A DNA stretch of 23,116 bases from a virus. Below the pieces are notes generated by a model, which was given only the letters and a program-made list of their open reading frames with translations, was not told the origin of the DNA and ran no database searches. The translations under genes and the position numbers were made by a program. The stretch spans positions 1 to 23,116 of IMG/VR virus record IMGVR_UViG_3300032265_000317, one strand, 5' to 3'. Shown here in pieces: positions 7,428-15,828 of this stretch (within the stretch, counting starts at the first letter, position 1; the number at the start of each line of letters is the position of its first letter).

Positions 7428-8197
7428 TGTTTGCGACGCCATATTATCACGAACTTATCAAAAAGACCACGATTGGATTTGGTGCTCTTTTCAGTCAGAT
7501 CAAAGTAATCCGTAGGAATCCTACTTCTGGTGTAGAAGCGCAAGTAATCTCTGTTCCTATTGCGTTTGGGCCAAAGGAAAAAACTCTTTCTCGAATTGAC
7601 CAAGATCCATCGTTAACTGGTCATACTTATATCACTCTGCCAAGAATGGCATTTGAGATTACAGGTTATAACTATGACACCAGTAGAATGGTCAATAGGA
7701 ATAACAAAATCCAATGTTATAAAGATCAGATACTGTCGGCGATATATTCCCCTGTTCCTTATAACATCGAATTCTCATTGTATGTGTTAACCAAAGGAAC
7801 AGAAGATGGTCTGGCTATTATTGAGCAGATCCTTCCATTGTTTACACCAGAGTATTCATTTACAGTAAATGCTATTCCGGAAATGAATATCTCTCAGGAT
7901 ATTCCAGTTGTGTTGAATGGTATTTCTGTGTCCGATGATTATGAGGGTGACTTTGCTACTAGACGTCTTGTTACGCATACACTTAATTTCACTGCAAAGA
8001 TAAATCTGTTTGGTGATCTACAGACTTCTGGTGTTATTACTAGGGTTGATGCGGATATTAAAAAATTCGAGAATTACACTGCGACGATGGATGCGGATGG
8101 TAATATCGTTGTTGACAAGTGGAACATTAAGTCAAGAGAATCAATGCAGAATTCATTGGCGGCAAACATCACTGCAACTGCAACTGCTACTGTTTAA
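7427..8197 (+). CDS. gp15: Tail completion / sheath stabiliser gp15
   Basis: A 256-residue homologue of T4 gp15 (272 residues), which forms a hexameric ring on top of the finished tail, stabilises the contracted and extended sheath, and connects to the neck. The segment YYHELIKKTTIGFGALFSQI, with IPIAFGPKEK-like (VPIAFGPKEK) and YITLPRMAFEITGYNYD, is characteristic. The ATG at 7427 is chosen rather than the TTG at 7424 because GGGGA at 7416-7420 is well spaced and ATG overlaps the gp14 stop. The C-terminus is a short Ala/Thr run (TATATATV). Its stop overlaps the ATG of the terminase (TAATG). Confidence 0.92.
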   Translation: MFATPYYHELIKKTTIGFGALFSQIKVIRRNPTSGVEAQVISVPIAFGPKEKTLSRIDQDPSLTGHTYITLPRMAFEITGYNYDTSRMVNRNNKIQCYKDQILSAIYSPVPYNIEFSLYVLTKGTEDGLAIIEQILPLFTPEYSFTVNAIPEMNISQDIPVVLNGISVSDDYEGDFATRRLVTHTLNFTAKINLFGDLQTSGVITRVDADIKKFENYTATMDADGNIVVDKWNIKSRESMQNSLAANITATATATV

Positions 8198-9786
8198 TGG
8201 CGACTGTCTTTTATCAGGCGAATCCGAATCTTAAGAATGTCGGTGTTCCGATTGAATACACTACTGAACAGATAGAAGAATATATAAAGTGTAAATTAGA
8301 TCCCATCTATTTTATCAAAACATATATCAAGATTATCTCCCTTGACCTGGGTCTGATAAATTTCAATCTCTATGACTATCAGGTTCGATTCATAAATCAA
8401 ATCCACGATAGTCGCCGAGTACTGGGTATGTTCCCGCGCCAGCACGGAAAGACTACCACAGTAGCTGCCTACCTCTGTTGGTATTTGTTATTCAATGATA
8501 GTAAGACCGTCGCTATTCTTGCGAATAAGGCAGCAGCTGCTCGGGAAATTATGTCTCGTCTGCAGTTGATGTATGAGTATATTCCTAAGTGGCTACAACA
8601 AGGCGTCGCTGAATGGAACAAAGGATCGTTCTCACTTGAGAATAACAGTAAGGCATTTACTGCTGCGACCAGCTCTAGTGGTATTCGTGGTAAATCCGTA
8701 AACTTTCTTTATGTTGACGAAGCAGCCATTATCCCGAATACAGTAGCTGATGATTTCTTTACTGCGACTTATCCAACAATCTCTGCAGGTGAAACGACTA
8801 AGATTGTATTGACTTCGACACCACTTGGTTTGAATCATTTCTGGAAGTTCTGGACAGAGGCGGTGTCGAAAATTAATGGATTCATTCCAGTAAGAGTTGA
8901 GTACTGGGAACATCCGGATCACGATGATGTTTGGGCTGCTCAACAGAAACAACTACTTGGTGATCTGAAGTATCGTCAGGAAATTCTGATGGACTTCCTC
9001 GGATCAGCTGCTACGTTGATTGATCCAGCGGCAATCCAACGAATGGCAGTGGAAGCGACAATATATAATCAGAATGGTATGCTGGTTTACGATAAACCAG
9101 AAAAAAATAAAGCGAGTTATGTTATCACAGTAGATACTGCCAGCGGAGTTGGTGGTGATGCAAGTGCATTCTCCGTAATACGAATTGATGCACTGCCATA
9201 TAAAGTAGTAGCGAGATATAAGAATAATACGATATCGCCATTGTTATATCCATCATTGATCCATAGATGGGCAACAGAATATAATGATGCCTGGGTTTTA
9301 ATTGAACTAAATAAGAATGAACAGGTTCCATATATCCTCCAGAATGATTTGGAGTATGAGAATATTGTTTATGTAAATCGTAGTGTAAAGGGTCAGACTG
9401 TTACTGGTGGTTTCGGTGGTGGAAAGACTCAATTGGGTGTTGTGACTGATAAGAAAACCAAACGAATTGGTTGTTCTATGTTTAAGACATTAGTCGAAGA
9501 ACATAAACTGATTATTCCAGACGCAGATATTATAAGTGAGATATCTACGTTTATTGAGCAAAGAGGCAGTTATGCTGCTGACGATGGAAAGAATGATGAT
9601 CTTGTAATGACTCTAGTGTTATTTGGATGGTTGACCAGCCAATCATTCTTCAAAGAACTCACTGATATTGATCTAAGAAAAGATATTTACGACGCAAGAA
9701 TTAGGCAAATTGACGAAGAGACATTACCTGCTGGGTTTTTCGTTGATGGATCTGAATCTGGTATAGAAGAAATTCTAAATTTTTGA
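8197..9786 (+). CDS. gp17: Terminase large subunit gp17 (packaging ATPase-nuclease)
   Basis: A 529-residue homologue of T4 gp17 (610 residues). It is the DNA-packaging motor docked on the portal and cuts the concatemer. The ATPase half shows a Walker A-type RQHGKTT (residues 81-87), Walker B LYVDEAA with D174 and E175, and the coupling motif LTSTP (205-209). The C-terminal RNase H-like nuclease half has the expected acidic residues: D313 in VITVDTASG, E370 in WVLIELNKNEQ and D467/D468 in GKNDDLV. The start overlaps the gp15 stop (TAATG). The N-terminus is shorter than in T4. In T4 the small subunit gene 16 sits between 15 and 17; here it is absent. Confidence 0.97.
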   Translation: MATVFYQANPNLKNVGVPIEYTTEQIEEYIKCKLDPIYFIKTYIKIISLDLGLINFNLYDYQVRFINQIHDSRRVLGMFPRQHGKTTTVAAYLCWYLLFNDSKTVAILANKAAAAREIMSRLQLMYEYIPKWLQQGVAEWNKGSFSLENNSKAFTAATSSSGIRGKSVNFLYVDEAAIIPNTVADDFFTATYPTISAGETTKIVLTSTPLGLNHFWKFWTEAVSKINGFIPVRVEYWEHPDHDDVWAAQQKQLLGDLKYRQEILMDFLGSAATLIDPAAIQRMAVEATIYNQNGMLVYDKPEKNKASYVITVDTASGVGGDASAFSVIRIDALPYKVVARYKNNTISPLLYPSLIHRWATEYNDAWVLIELNKNEQVPYILQNDLEYENIVYVNRSVKGQTVTGGFGGGKTQLGVVTDKKTKRIGCSMFKTLVEEHKLIIPDADIISEISTFIEQRGSYAADDGKNDDLVMTLVLFGWLTSQSFFKELTDIDLRKDIYDARIRQIDEETLPAGFFVDGSESGIEEILNF

Positions 9787-9804
9787 GGCAAGAGAACACA
9801 TTTT

Positions 9805-9812
9805 CTAAATAA
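9805..9812 (+). promoter_or_regulatory. Putative late promoter (CTAAATAA) before gp18
   Basis: Exact CTAAATAA, 60 bases upstream of the gp18 ATG, the longest leader among the six sites. It lies 19 bases after the terminase stop codon. Confidence 0.72.
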
Positions 9813-9864
9813 TTAAGAGTTAAACCTCAACGAATTTGTAACAAATAAAAGAAGGAAATATAAA

Positions 9865-11892
9865 ATGCCTATTCAACTATCTCCAAGTTTAGTGGTTCAA
9901 GAAAGAGATCTAACGAACGTAATTCCTGCAGTTTCTGCTTCTGCTGGCGCGACGATCATTGATGCAGTCTGGGGACCAGTACTAGAAGTAACAACGTTAG
10001 ATTCAGAAAACGCACTTGTGAGCCAGTTTGGTAAACCAGTTGCGGCTAACGCGACTAGCTGGTTTACTGCGGCTAACTTCCTGTCATATGCGAACAACCT
10101 TAAGGTTGTTCGTACTGATACTTCTGGTCAAAGAAATGCTGTTTCGACTTTGTCTGGTTCTGTCTCATCTATTAGTATTACTACTGCTGGAACTCAATAT
10201 ACGACAGCTCCTACATTAGTTATTGATGCGCCTACTATTACTATGATTGCAAATGGTGGTAGACAAGCAACTGCAATTGCTGAAGTTTCTGGTGGCGTGA
10301 TTACTAATGTTATTATTGTTGATCCAGGTGCTGGTTACTCGACTGTTGCGAGTGCTATCAATATTACTATTAACAGAAATAACACGACAACTGGTTCTCC
10401 GACTGTTGCTGTATTGGCAGCAACAGCTGTTTCTGGCGGGGTTAAATTAAATAACCAGACAGATTATCTTTCTAATTACAGTGCTGGTTCAGTAAAGGCT
10501 CCTGGGCAGTGGATCGCGAAATATCCAGGTGCACTTGGTAATGGTATTAAAGTTTCTATTGCAGATTCATCTAATTTTGATTTGTGGGATTACAAAGGTA
10601 ATTTTACTGCTGCCCCAGGAAAAAGTTCGTACGCATCAGCTCGTGGTAGTGACTTAGATGAACTGCATATCGCAGTAGTTGATTCTACTGGAAAGTGGTC
10701 TGGTACTGCAGGAACAGTCCTTGAAACATTTGCGTTTGTTTCTAAAGCATCTGATGCAAAAAGAGAAGATGGAACAAGTTCTTATTACAAGAACGTCATC
10801 AATACACAGTCGAAGTATATCTGGTGGAATGGTCACTTAACTTCTTCATGGAATGGTTCTGCTTTCGTTACTATTAGTACCGGAACTTGGGGACAAGCTG
10901 CTCAGGGTGTTACTTTCGCTACCATTCTCACTAGCACTACTGGAGCATCGCAGAGTTCGATTACTCTGTCAGGTGGAGTTGATGATCTAACTAGTAAAAA
11001 TAGCAATAAAATTACAGCCTTTGATTTGTTTGCCGATGGCGAATCTCTTGACGTTAATCTAATTATGTGCGGTAAGGCTGACTATGTTTTGGCCAACTAT
11101 GTAACTCAAAATATTGCTGAAGTTAGAAAAGACTGCGTTGCATTTATTTCTCCGCAAGACACAACCAGTGGCGACCCTCTGATTGGAGGTACTTCTGCAA
11201 TTGCTACTTCGATTGTTACTTACCGCAATAATATCACTTCCAGCTCGTATGCTGTTATTGACTCTGGTTACAAGTATCAATATGACCGTTACAATGACGA
11301 ATACCGTTGGATTCCACTAAATGGTGACATTGCTGGTCTTTGCGCTCGCACGGACTACACCAATGATCCTTGGTTCAGCCCAGCTGGCCTAAATCGTGGT
11401 CAGATTAAAAATGTGGTTAAGTTGGCATACAACCCACGCAAGACTGATCGTGACACTCTTTATACTGCTGGTATTAATCCAGTAGCATCATTCCCAGGTC
11501 AAGGTATTGTTCTGTTCGGTGATAAGACTGCTCTTTCTAAGCCAAGTGCATTTGATCGAATCAACGTTCGTCGTCTGTTCATTACGCTTGAGAAGGCAAT
11601 CTCTACTGCTGCTAAGTATCAGCTGTTTGAGTTCAATGATGGATTCACTCGTGCTCAGTTTAAGAATATCGTTGAACCATTCCTACGTGATGTAAAGGGT
11701 CGTCGCGGTATTACTGACTTCTTGGTTGTTTGTGATGAAACAAACAATACTGGTGAAGTTATCGATACTAATCGCTTTGTTGCTGATATCTATATCAAAC
11801 CAGCACGTAGCATCAACTTCATCCAGTTGAATTTCATCGCGACGCGCACTGGTGCTTCGTTCAATGAGATCGCTGGCGGTACAGCTGCTTAA
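9865..11892 (+). CDS. gp18: Tail sheath protein gp18
   Basis: A 675-residue homologue of the T4 contractile sheath protein gp18 (659 residues). The N-terminus with SPSLVVQERDLTNVIPAVSA, the segment GDIAGLCARTDYTNDPWFSP, and the C-terminal FVADIYIKPARSINFIQL are diagnostic. The last part, which makes the inner sheath contacts, is the best conserved. Residues about 97-190 are an extra beta-rich insertion with the GxGY-type repeats described separately. AAGGA at 9852-9856 supports the start. The 5' part prefers AGA and AT-rich codons, while the 3' part uses more CGT/CGC. It is expected to be highly expressed and forms a ring-stacked hexameric tube around gp19. Confidence 0.97.
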   Translation: MPIQLSPSLVVQERDLTNVIPAVSASAGATIIDAVWGPVLEVTTLDSENALVSQFGKPVAANATSWFTAANFLSYANNLKVVRTDTSGQRNAVSTLSGSVSSISITTAGTQYTTAPTLVIDAPTITMIANGGRQATAIAEVSGGVITNVIIVDPGAGYSTVASAINITINRNNTTTGSPTVAVLAATAVSGGVKLNNQTDYLSNYSAGSVKAPGQWIAKYPGALGNGIKVSIADSSNFDLWDYKGNFTAAPGKSSYASARGSDLDELHIAVVDSTGKWSGTAGTVLETFAFVSKASDAKREDGTSSYYKNVINTQSKYIWWNGHLTSSWNGSAFVTISTGTWGQAAQGVTFATILTSTTGASQSSITLSGGVDDLTSKNSNKITAFDLFADGESLDVNLIMCGKADYVLANYVTQNIAEVRKDCVAFISPQDTTSGDPLIGGTSAIATSIVTYRNNITSSSYAVIDSGYKYQYDRYNDEYRWIPLNGDIAGLCARTDYTNDPWFSPAGLNRGQIKNVVKLAYNPRKTDRDTLYTAGINPVASFPGQGIVLFGDKTALSKPSAFDRINVRRLFITLEKAISTAAKYQLFEFNDGFTRAQFKNIVEPFLRDVKGRRGITDFLVVCDETNNTGEVIDTNRFVADIYIKPARSINFIQLNFIATRTGASFNEIAGGTAA

Positions 11893-11897
11893 TTTAC

Positions 11898-11915
11898 AGG
11901 GGGAGAAATCCCCCT
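11898..11915 (+). terminator. Strong hairpin after gp18 (terminator or RNA-processing/stability stem)
   Basis: Perfect 7-bp stem AGGGGGA (11898-11904) with TCCCCCT (11909-11915) closed by a GAAA tetraloop. It has no T-run of its own: the next bases are the CTAAATAA motif. It may therefore be an incomplete terminator or a 3'-end stabiliser for the sheath transcript. Confidence 0.65.
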
Positions 11916-11923
11916 CTAAATAA
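11916..11923 (+). promoter_or_regulatory. Putative late promoter (CTAAATAA) before gp19
   Basis: Exact CTAAATAA, 33 bases upstream of the gp19 GTG and immediately abutting the hairpin after gp18. Confidence 0.75.
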
Positions 11924-11948
11924 CTTATTAGAATAAAGGAAACATATC

Positions 11949-12488
11949 GTGGCAGATATCTCGCAATTCAAATCACAGATGATTCAAGGTGGAGCACGTG
12001 CTAATCAGTTCCGCGTTGAAATCACATTCCCAACTTTTGTGCAGAATGGTGGTCTGGCTGGTCAGAAACTACAATTTCTTGCAAAGTCAGCACAACTTCC
12101 ACAGTCTTCTGTTTCAGATGTTGCTGTTATGTATCGTGGTCGCCCAGTGCATTTTGCTGGCGAACGCGAATTTCAACCATGGAACATCGAAGTATACAAT
12201 GATAACGACTTCGTTGTCCGTAATGCATTCGAGAGATGGATTGACAGCATCCAGAACGCAGAAAATACAAATGGCATTCAACAACCTGGTCTGTATCAGG
12301 TTGATATGAGCGTAATTCAATTGGACCGCGCAGACCGTGAAGTTAAACGATACAAATTCGTTGATGCATTTCCAACAGAAGTTGGCTCGATTGCTCTTGA
12401 TTGGGAAACCAACAACCAGATCGAAGTGTTCCCAGTGACTTTCCAGTATAATTATTTCTCAAGTCCAACGTCGCAAGGCATTCTATAA
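11949..12488 (+). CDS. gp19: Tail tube protein gp19
   Basis: A 179-residue homologue of T4 gp19 (163 residues), whose hexameric rings make the inner tube of the contractile tail. Typical features are ANQFRVEITFP near the N-terminus, QKLQFLAKSAQLPQSSV, and WNIEVYNDNDFVVRNAFE RWI-type sequence in the middle, ending with YKFVDAFPTEVG. The start codon is GTG at 11949; AAGGA at 11936-11940 is 8 bases upstream and no in-frame ATG lies close by. The gene has its own late-promoter motif, giving the tube a promoter separate from the sheath. A second protein of the same fold is encoded at 22334. Confidence 0.96.
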   Translation: MADISQFKSQMIQGGARANQFRVEITFPTFVQNGGLAGQKLQFLAKSAQLPQSSVSDVAVMYRGRPVHFAGEREFQPWNIEVYNDNDFVVRNAFERWIDSIQNAENTNGIQQPGLYQVDMSVIQLDRADREVKRYKFVDAFPTEVGSIALDWETNNQIEVFPVTFQYNYFSSPTSQGIL

Positions 12489-12503
12489 ATTATTGGTTCA
12501 TAA

Positions 12504-14009
12504 ATGGAACTTAACGTATTTGGTTTTAATATTAAACGACAGAAGGGTGACGATCAACCGATCCCTTCTGTCGTTGCACCTAATCAAGATGATGGTGCTC
12601 TTATTGTCGGCTCCGATGGGGCTAATTATTATGGTTACGCTTATAATCCATTAGGTGATGTAAAGACGGAGAATGACCTTCTTCGTCGTTATCGAGAAGT
12701 ATCTGCATTCCCTGAAGTTGATCAGGCGATCAATGAGATCACTGATGAGGCTATCGTCTTTGATGATGAGAAATATCCAGTTCGTCTGCAGTTAGATGAT
12801 CTGAAAGTACCAGAAACAATCAAGAAGAAATTCAATGAATGTTTCGAAGAGGTTCTACAACTTCTAAAGTTCGATGACCGTGGTCATGACATCTTTCGTA
12901 GCTGGTATATTGATGGTAAGGTCTACTACCATGTTATGTTCGATGGTGAGAATTTCAAAGATGGTATCGCAGAAGTTCGATATATTGATCCACGAAAGAT
13001 CAAGAAGATTAAGAACGTCAAGAAGGGTCGTATGGCCAATGGCGTTGAGGTAGTCAAAGAGATCGAAGAATACTATCTTTATAATGATAAGGGTATTGAT
13101 GACAAGACCACGCAAGGTGTTCGACTGACAAAAGATTCAGTTGTTCTGTGTACCAGTGGTTTAGTTGATCCTAATAATAGTCTGATTCTTTCGCATCTAC
13201 AGAAGGCTATTAAACCAGCCAATCAGCTGAAGATGGTTGAGGATTCATTGGTTATCTATAGAATGACTCGTGCGCCTGAGCGCAGAATCTTCTATGTTGA
13301 CGTTGGTAATCTGCCAAAGGGTAAAGCCGAGCAGTACGTGAATGAGATTATGAACAAGTTCAAGAATAAACTTGTTTATGATGCGCAGACTGGTGAGTTG
13401 GCTGACTCCAAACGTCATATGTCTATGATGGAAGATTTCTGGATGCCACGTCGTGAAGGCGGCAAAGGCACAGAGATTACTACTTTGGCAGGTGGGCAGA
13501 ATCTTTCACAGATCGAAGACATTGAATACTTCAGAGACAAATTACTTCGTTCATTGAATGTTCCTATTGGTAGATTGAAGCCAGACCAGACATTCAACAT
13601 TGGTCGTAGTAATGAGATTACTCGCGATGAGTTGAAGTTTATGAAGTTCGTTAAGAGACTTCGTGCTAAATTCAACCAGTTGTTCATGGATCTGTTGAAG
13701 GTGCAGCTCGTATCTAAGGGTGTTATTAGACACGAAGAATGGGCAGATATCTCCAATAAGATTATGTTGGATTACCTCCGTGACAATCAATTCGCGGAGA
13801 TGAAGGATGCCGATCTTCTAAACTCAAGAATCACAACTCTCCAGCAAATTGATCAGTATGTTGGTAAGTACTACTCGAAGGAATGGGTCAGAAAGAACGT
13901 TCTTCGATTGACAGATGAAGATATTGAAGAAATGGATAAACAAATTGAAGAGGAAGCACCTACTGCCAAAGAAATGGCACAGATGCAGCAACAAGGAGAT
14001 ATGAAATGA
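12504..14009 (+). CDS. gp20: Portal vertex protein gp20
   Basis: A 501-residue homologue of the T4 portal gp20 (524 residues), the dodecameric ring at one vertex through which DNA enters and leaves, and the nucleus for prohead assembly. Conserved segments include NDLLRRYREVSAFPEVDQAI, RIFYVDVGNLPKGKAEQYV and the region with REGGKGTEITTLAGGQNL and PIGRLKPDQTFNIGRSNEIT. The C-terminus is rich in Gln, Glu and Met, as in related portals. The start at 12504 lies only 15 bases after gp19 without a strong ribosome binding site. Its stop codon is overlapped by the ATG of the small core gene (ATGA). Confidence 0.97.
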   Translation: MELNVFGFNIKRQKGDDQPIPSVVAPNQDDGALIVGSDGANYYGYAYNPLGDVKTENDLLRRYREVSAFPEVDQAINEITDEAIVFDDEKYPVRLQLDDLKVPETIKKKFNECFEEVLQLLKFDDRGHDIFRSWYIDGKVYYHVMFDGENFKDGIAEVRYIDPRKIKKIKNVKKGRMANGVEVVKEIEEYYLYNDKGIDDKTTQGVRLTKDSVVLCTSGLVDPNNSLILSHLQKAIKPANQLKMVEDSLVIYRMTRAPERRIFYVDVGNLPKGKAEQYVNEIMNKFKNKLVYDAQTGELADSKRHMSMMEDFWMPRREGGKGTEITTLAGGQNLSQIEDIEYFRDKLLRSLNVPIGRLKPDQTFNIGRSNEITRDELKFMKFVKRLRAKFNQLFMDLLKVQLVSKGVIRHEEWADISNKIMLDYLRDNQFAEMKDADLLNSRITTLQQIDQYVGKYYSKEWVRKNVLRLTDEDIEEMDKQIEEEAPTAKEMAQMQQQGDMK

Positions 14010-14182
14010 GTGAGAGCGTATTTAATCTAATTGATGCTATTCAGGCAGGAAAGTCCCTGGATATTGAACAGAATTTCAACCAAGTAATGGCAGAGAAGTT
14101 ACATTCTGCTATTGATCAACGCAGAGAAGAACTTAGCAGAGACCTGTTGACTACTCCTGCTGAAGTAGAAGAGATCGAATAA
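14006..14182 (+). CDS. gp67: Small prohead core protein, gp67-like
   Basis: A 58-residue protein starting at the ATG that overlaps the portal stop codon (ATGA) and ending at TAA 14180-14182. GGAG at 13995-13998 in the portal coding sequence is well placed. It begins MSESVFNLIDAIQAGKSLD and continues with NQVMAEKLHSAIDQRREELS, an amphipathic helix rich in Glu, Gln and Arg, then an acidic tail. T4 gene 67, encoding a small, acidic scaffold-core component cleaved by gp21, lies at exactly this place after gene 20. The AEKLHSAIDQRREEL pattern is common in short core proteins of T4-like phages. The identity rests mostly on size, position and composition. Confidence 0.68.
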   Translation: MSESVFNLIDAIQAGKSLDIEQNFNQVMAEKLHSAIDQRREELSRDLLTTPAEVEEIE

Positions 14183-14186
14183 TCAA

Positions 14187-14699
14187 ATGAAGTTTGATAC
14201 ACTAAGAACCGAGATAGCACCTATGCACGAATCATCATTTTTTATTGATGGTAATGTATGTGCGCAAATCGACGGTTCTTGGTATCTTAATGAAGAACAA
14301 GTTTACGTTGATTCTTTTGACGATGCAGTTTTAGTTATCAAAGAAAAAATTGAGAATAATAAAGAGAAGTATAATTCGCTAATAGACGAATCTTATTCTG
14401 TTGAACAAGCAATAAAAATAGTAAGAAAATACAGCAATAAAGTATCTCAGACAATATTGGAAAACTGCATTGAAACTGCATCGTCAAAACAATTAACGAA
14501 TGACCCAGCAGTTCTAGAACTGAGATTAGAAGATACTAATTTGATTGCTGATAAATATATGTTTATTCTAGACAATAAAGATGCAGTTGCTTTAAGTAGC
14601 TCTGATTTATTGATGCTAGAAAATTTCGATGATGAATTGCTCCAGTATGGAAAGCAATCTGCTGAAAACCTAAAACAAATTCTTAGAGGTATCTACTAA
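14187..14699 (+). CDS. Unknown protein between core protein and protease
   Basis: A 170-residue protein, not recognised. It is acidic, with no membrane segment or signal peptide. Residues about 15-60 contain alternating hydrophobics (FFIDGNVCAQIDGSWYL), suggesting a small beta domain, followed from about 45 onward by mainly helical, Asn/Lys/Glu-rich sequence, including VEQAIKIVRKYSNKVSQ. It stands in the place of T4 gene 68, another core component, but no similarity can be claimed. The codons are AT-rich (AAA, AGA, ATA), unlike the capsid gene. It starts 4 bases after the gp67-like gene, without a clear binding site, and its stop overlaps the next start (TAATG). Confidence 0.7.
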   Translation: MKFDTLRTEIAPMHESSFFIDGNVCAQIDGSWYLNEEQVYVDSFDDAVLVIKEKIENNKEKYNSLIDESYSVEQAIKIVRKYSNKVSQTILENCIETASSKQLTNDPAVLELRLEDTNLIADKYMFILDNKDAVALSSSDLLMLENFDDELLQYGKQSAENLKQILRGIY

Positions 14700-15121
14700 T
14701 GGCACTAACCATAATGAAACTAACGGAGACCTTAGCTATTGTTAAGGTCACTGGTGTGGGCGCAACAACTATCTCTCTGAGTAATACCCAGGCTTCTGGT
14801 GGGTTATTATCCCCAACACAAACTCTTAGTGGAACGCTAAAGGTAGGTATTGGATATCTCACCTGGAGTAACAATGATACCATCACCATTGCTAGAAATA
14901 GCGTTGAAGTGTTTAAGTTACATCCAAATGGCAATGAGCTCGATCTGCATGGTAATGGTGCAATGCTCGATATTACAGAGTCAGCATCAGATATTGTAGT
15001 TACTATTGGAGCTAGTGGTGGATTTTGTATCTTAACGCTCCGTAAAGTTGGTGGATATGCTTCGAAAATTGAGCCATGGAGATTTGGTTCTTATGATGAC
15101 ACAACTGCTGTAGGATCATAA
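14699..15121 (+). CDS. Beta-rich conserved phage protein, possible capsid decoration protein
   Basis: A 140-residue protein. It starts MALTIMKLTETLAIVKVTG and continues with alternating hydrophobic and Ser/Thr/Gly residues throughout, including a segment SDIVVTIGASGGFCILTLRK, so an all-beta sandwich is likely. Proteins with this opening and the SDIVVT segment occur in structural regions of several environmental T4-like phages, as recalled from general knowledge, without a known function. It overlaps the previous gene by one base and lies one base before the prohead protease, so it is translated with the prohead genes. A role on or in the head is the best guess. Confidence 0.65.
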   Translation: MALTIMKLTETLAIVKVTGVGATTISLSNTQASGGLLSPTQTLSGTLKVGIGYLTWSNNDTITIARNSVEVFKLHPNGNELDLHGNGAMLDITESASDIVVTIGASGGFCILTLRKVGGYASKIEPWRFGSYDDTTAVGS

Positions 15122-15122
15122 A

Positions 15123-15755
15123 ATGAAATTCCTTAGAGAATCCATCGAAACCAGTGATATCAGAATTATCACTGAAGGCATTCAAAAAGACCTATTCATC
15201 GAAGGCATTTTTGCTCAGGCAGAAACGAAGAATAGAAATGGCAGAGTCTATCCACAGAAGATCATGGAATCTGCTGTCAAGACCTATTGCAATGAATACG
15301 TTTCTTCCAATAGAGCACTTGGTGAATTATCTCACCCAGAGAATCGCCCGACAGTTAAACCAGAATTAGCTAGCCACCTTATTACTGAGTTCCGTATGGA
15401 TGGTAATAACGTAATGGGCAAGGCAAAGATTCTCAACACACCACAAGGACAGATCGTCAAGGGTTTGCTCGATGGTGGTGTTAAGTTAGGTGTATCTACT
15501 CGCGGTCTTGGATCAGTTACAGAAAAAGCTGGTTCAACATACGTCGGTGATGACTATACATTAATGGCAGTGGATGTGGTAACTGATCCATCTGGTATTG
15601 ATTGCTGGGTTAACGCAATTAATGAAAGTCAAGATTGGACGATCACTGATGACGGAAGAATCGTCGAAGCGATCAGAAAAGAATTGAATAAGCAGAAACT
15701 AACTGAAGACAAGGCTTTGGCTATGTTCAGCAAGTTTCTACGCGATATCAAATAA
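15123..15755 (+). CDS. gp21: Prohead maturation protease gp21
   Basis: A 210-residue homologue of T4 gp21 (212 residues), the serine protease inside the prohead that trims gp23, removes the scaffold and activates itself. The fold-typical motifs are FIEGIFAQAETKNRNGRVYP (residues 25-44), LGELSHP with H71 as catalytic histidine, GVSTRGLGS with S125 as catalytic serine, and AVDVVTDPSG with D151. N-terminal LRE (4-6) matches the family's own (L/I)-X-E cleavage preference and may be a self-processing site. It follows the 140-residue gene by a single base. The product should be co-assembled with gp22 core before capsid expansion. Confidence 0.95.
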   Translation: MKFLRESIETSDIRIITEGIQKDLFIEGIFAQAETKNRNGRVYPQKIMESAVKTYCNEYVSSNRALGELSHPENRPTVKPELASHLITEFRMDGNNVMGKAKILNTPQGQIVKGLLDGGVKLGVSTRGLGSVTEKAGSTYVGDDYTLMAVDVVTDPSGIDCWVNAINESQDWTITDDGRIVEAIRKELNKQKLTEDKALAMFSKFLRDIK

Positions 15756-15797
15756 TCGTTGATGGAAGTAGCCCTTACCGGCAAAAATTCTTAAACA

Positions 15798-15805
15798 CTA
15801 AATAA
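15798..15805 (+). promoter_or_regulatory. Putative late promoter (CTAAATAA) before gp22
   Basis: Exact CTAAATAA, 31 bases upstream of the gp22 ATG, with AAAGGA between them. Here no hairpin precedes the motif. It would drive scaffold and capsid genes together. Confidence 0.75.
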
Positions 15806-15828
15806 TATATAACACAAAGGATATTAAC

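Noticed and set aside
7247-7603. Antisense frame of 118 codons across the gp14-gp15 junction
   Set aside because: It lies opposite two strongly identified genes and shows no protein-like pattern.
9783-9830. Possible stem TTGAGG with CCTCAA flanking the gp18 promoter motif
   Set aside because: Only 6 bp with a 36-base loop, so it is too weak to call a terminator or operator.
10447-10454. TTAAATAA resembling the late motif (also at 19691-19698)
   Set aside because: It lacks the leading C, lies inside coding sequence, and no gene starts about 30 bases downstream.
12484-12492. ctataaatt before the portal gene, similar to T4 TATAAATA
   Set aside because: It has a mismatch at the last position, overlaps the gp19 stop region and lies only about 20 bases before the ATG, unlike the other sites.
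14187-14699. Assignment of this gene as gp68
   Set aside because: Only the position matches; no sequence feature of T4 gp68 can be recognised.
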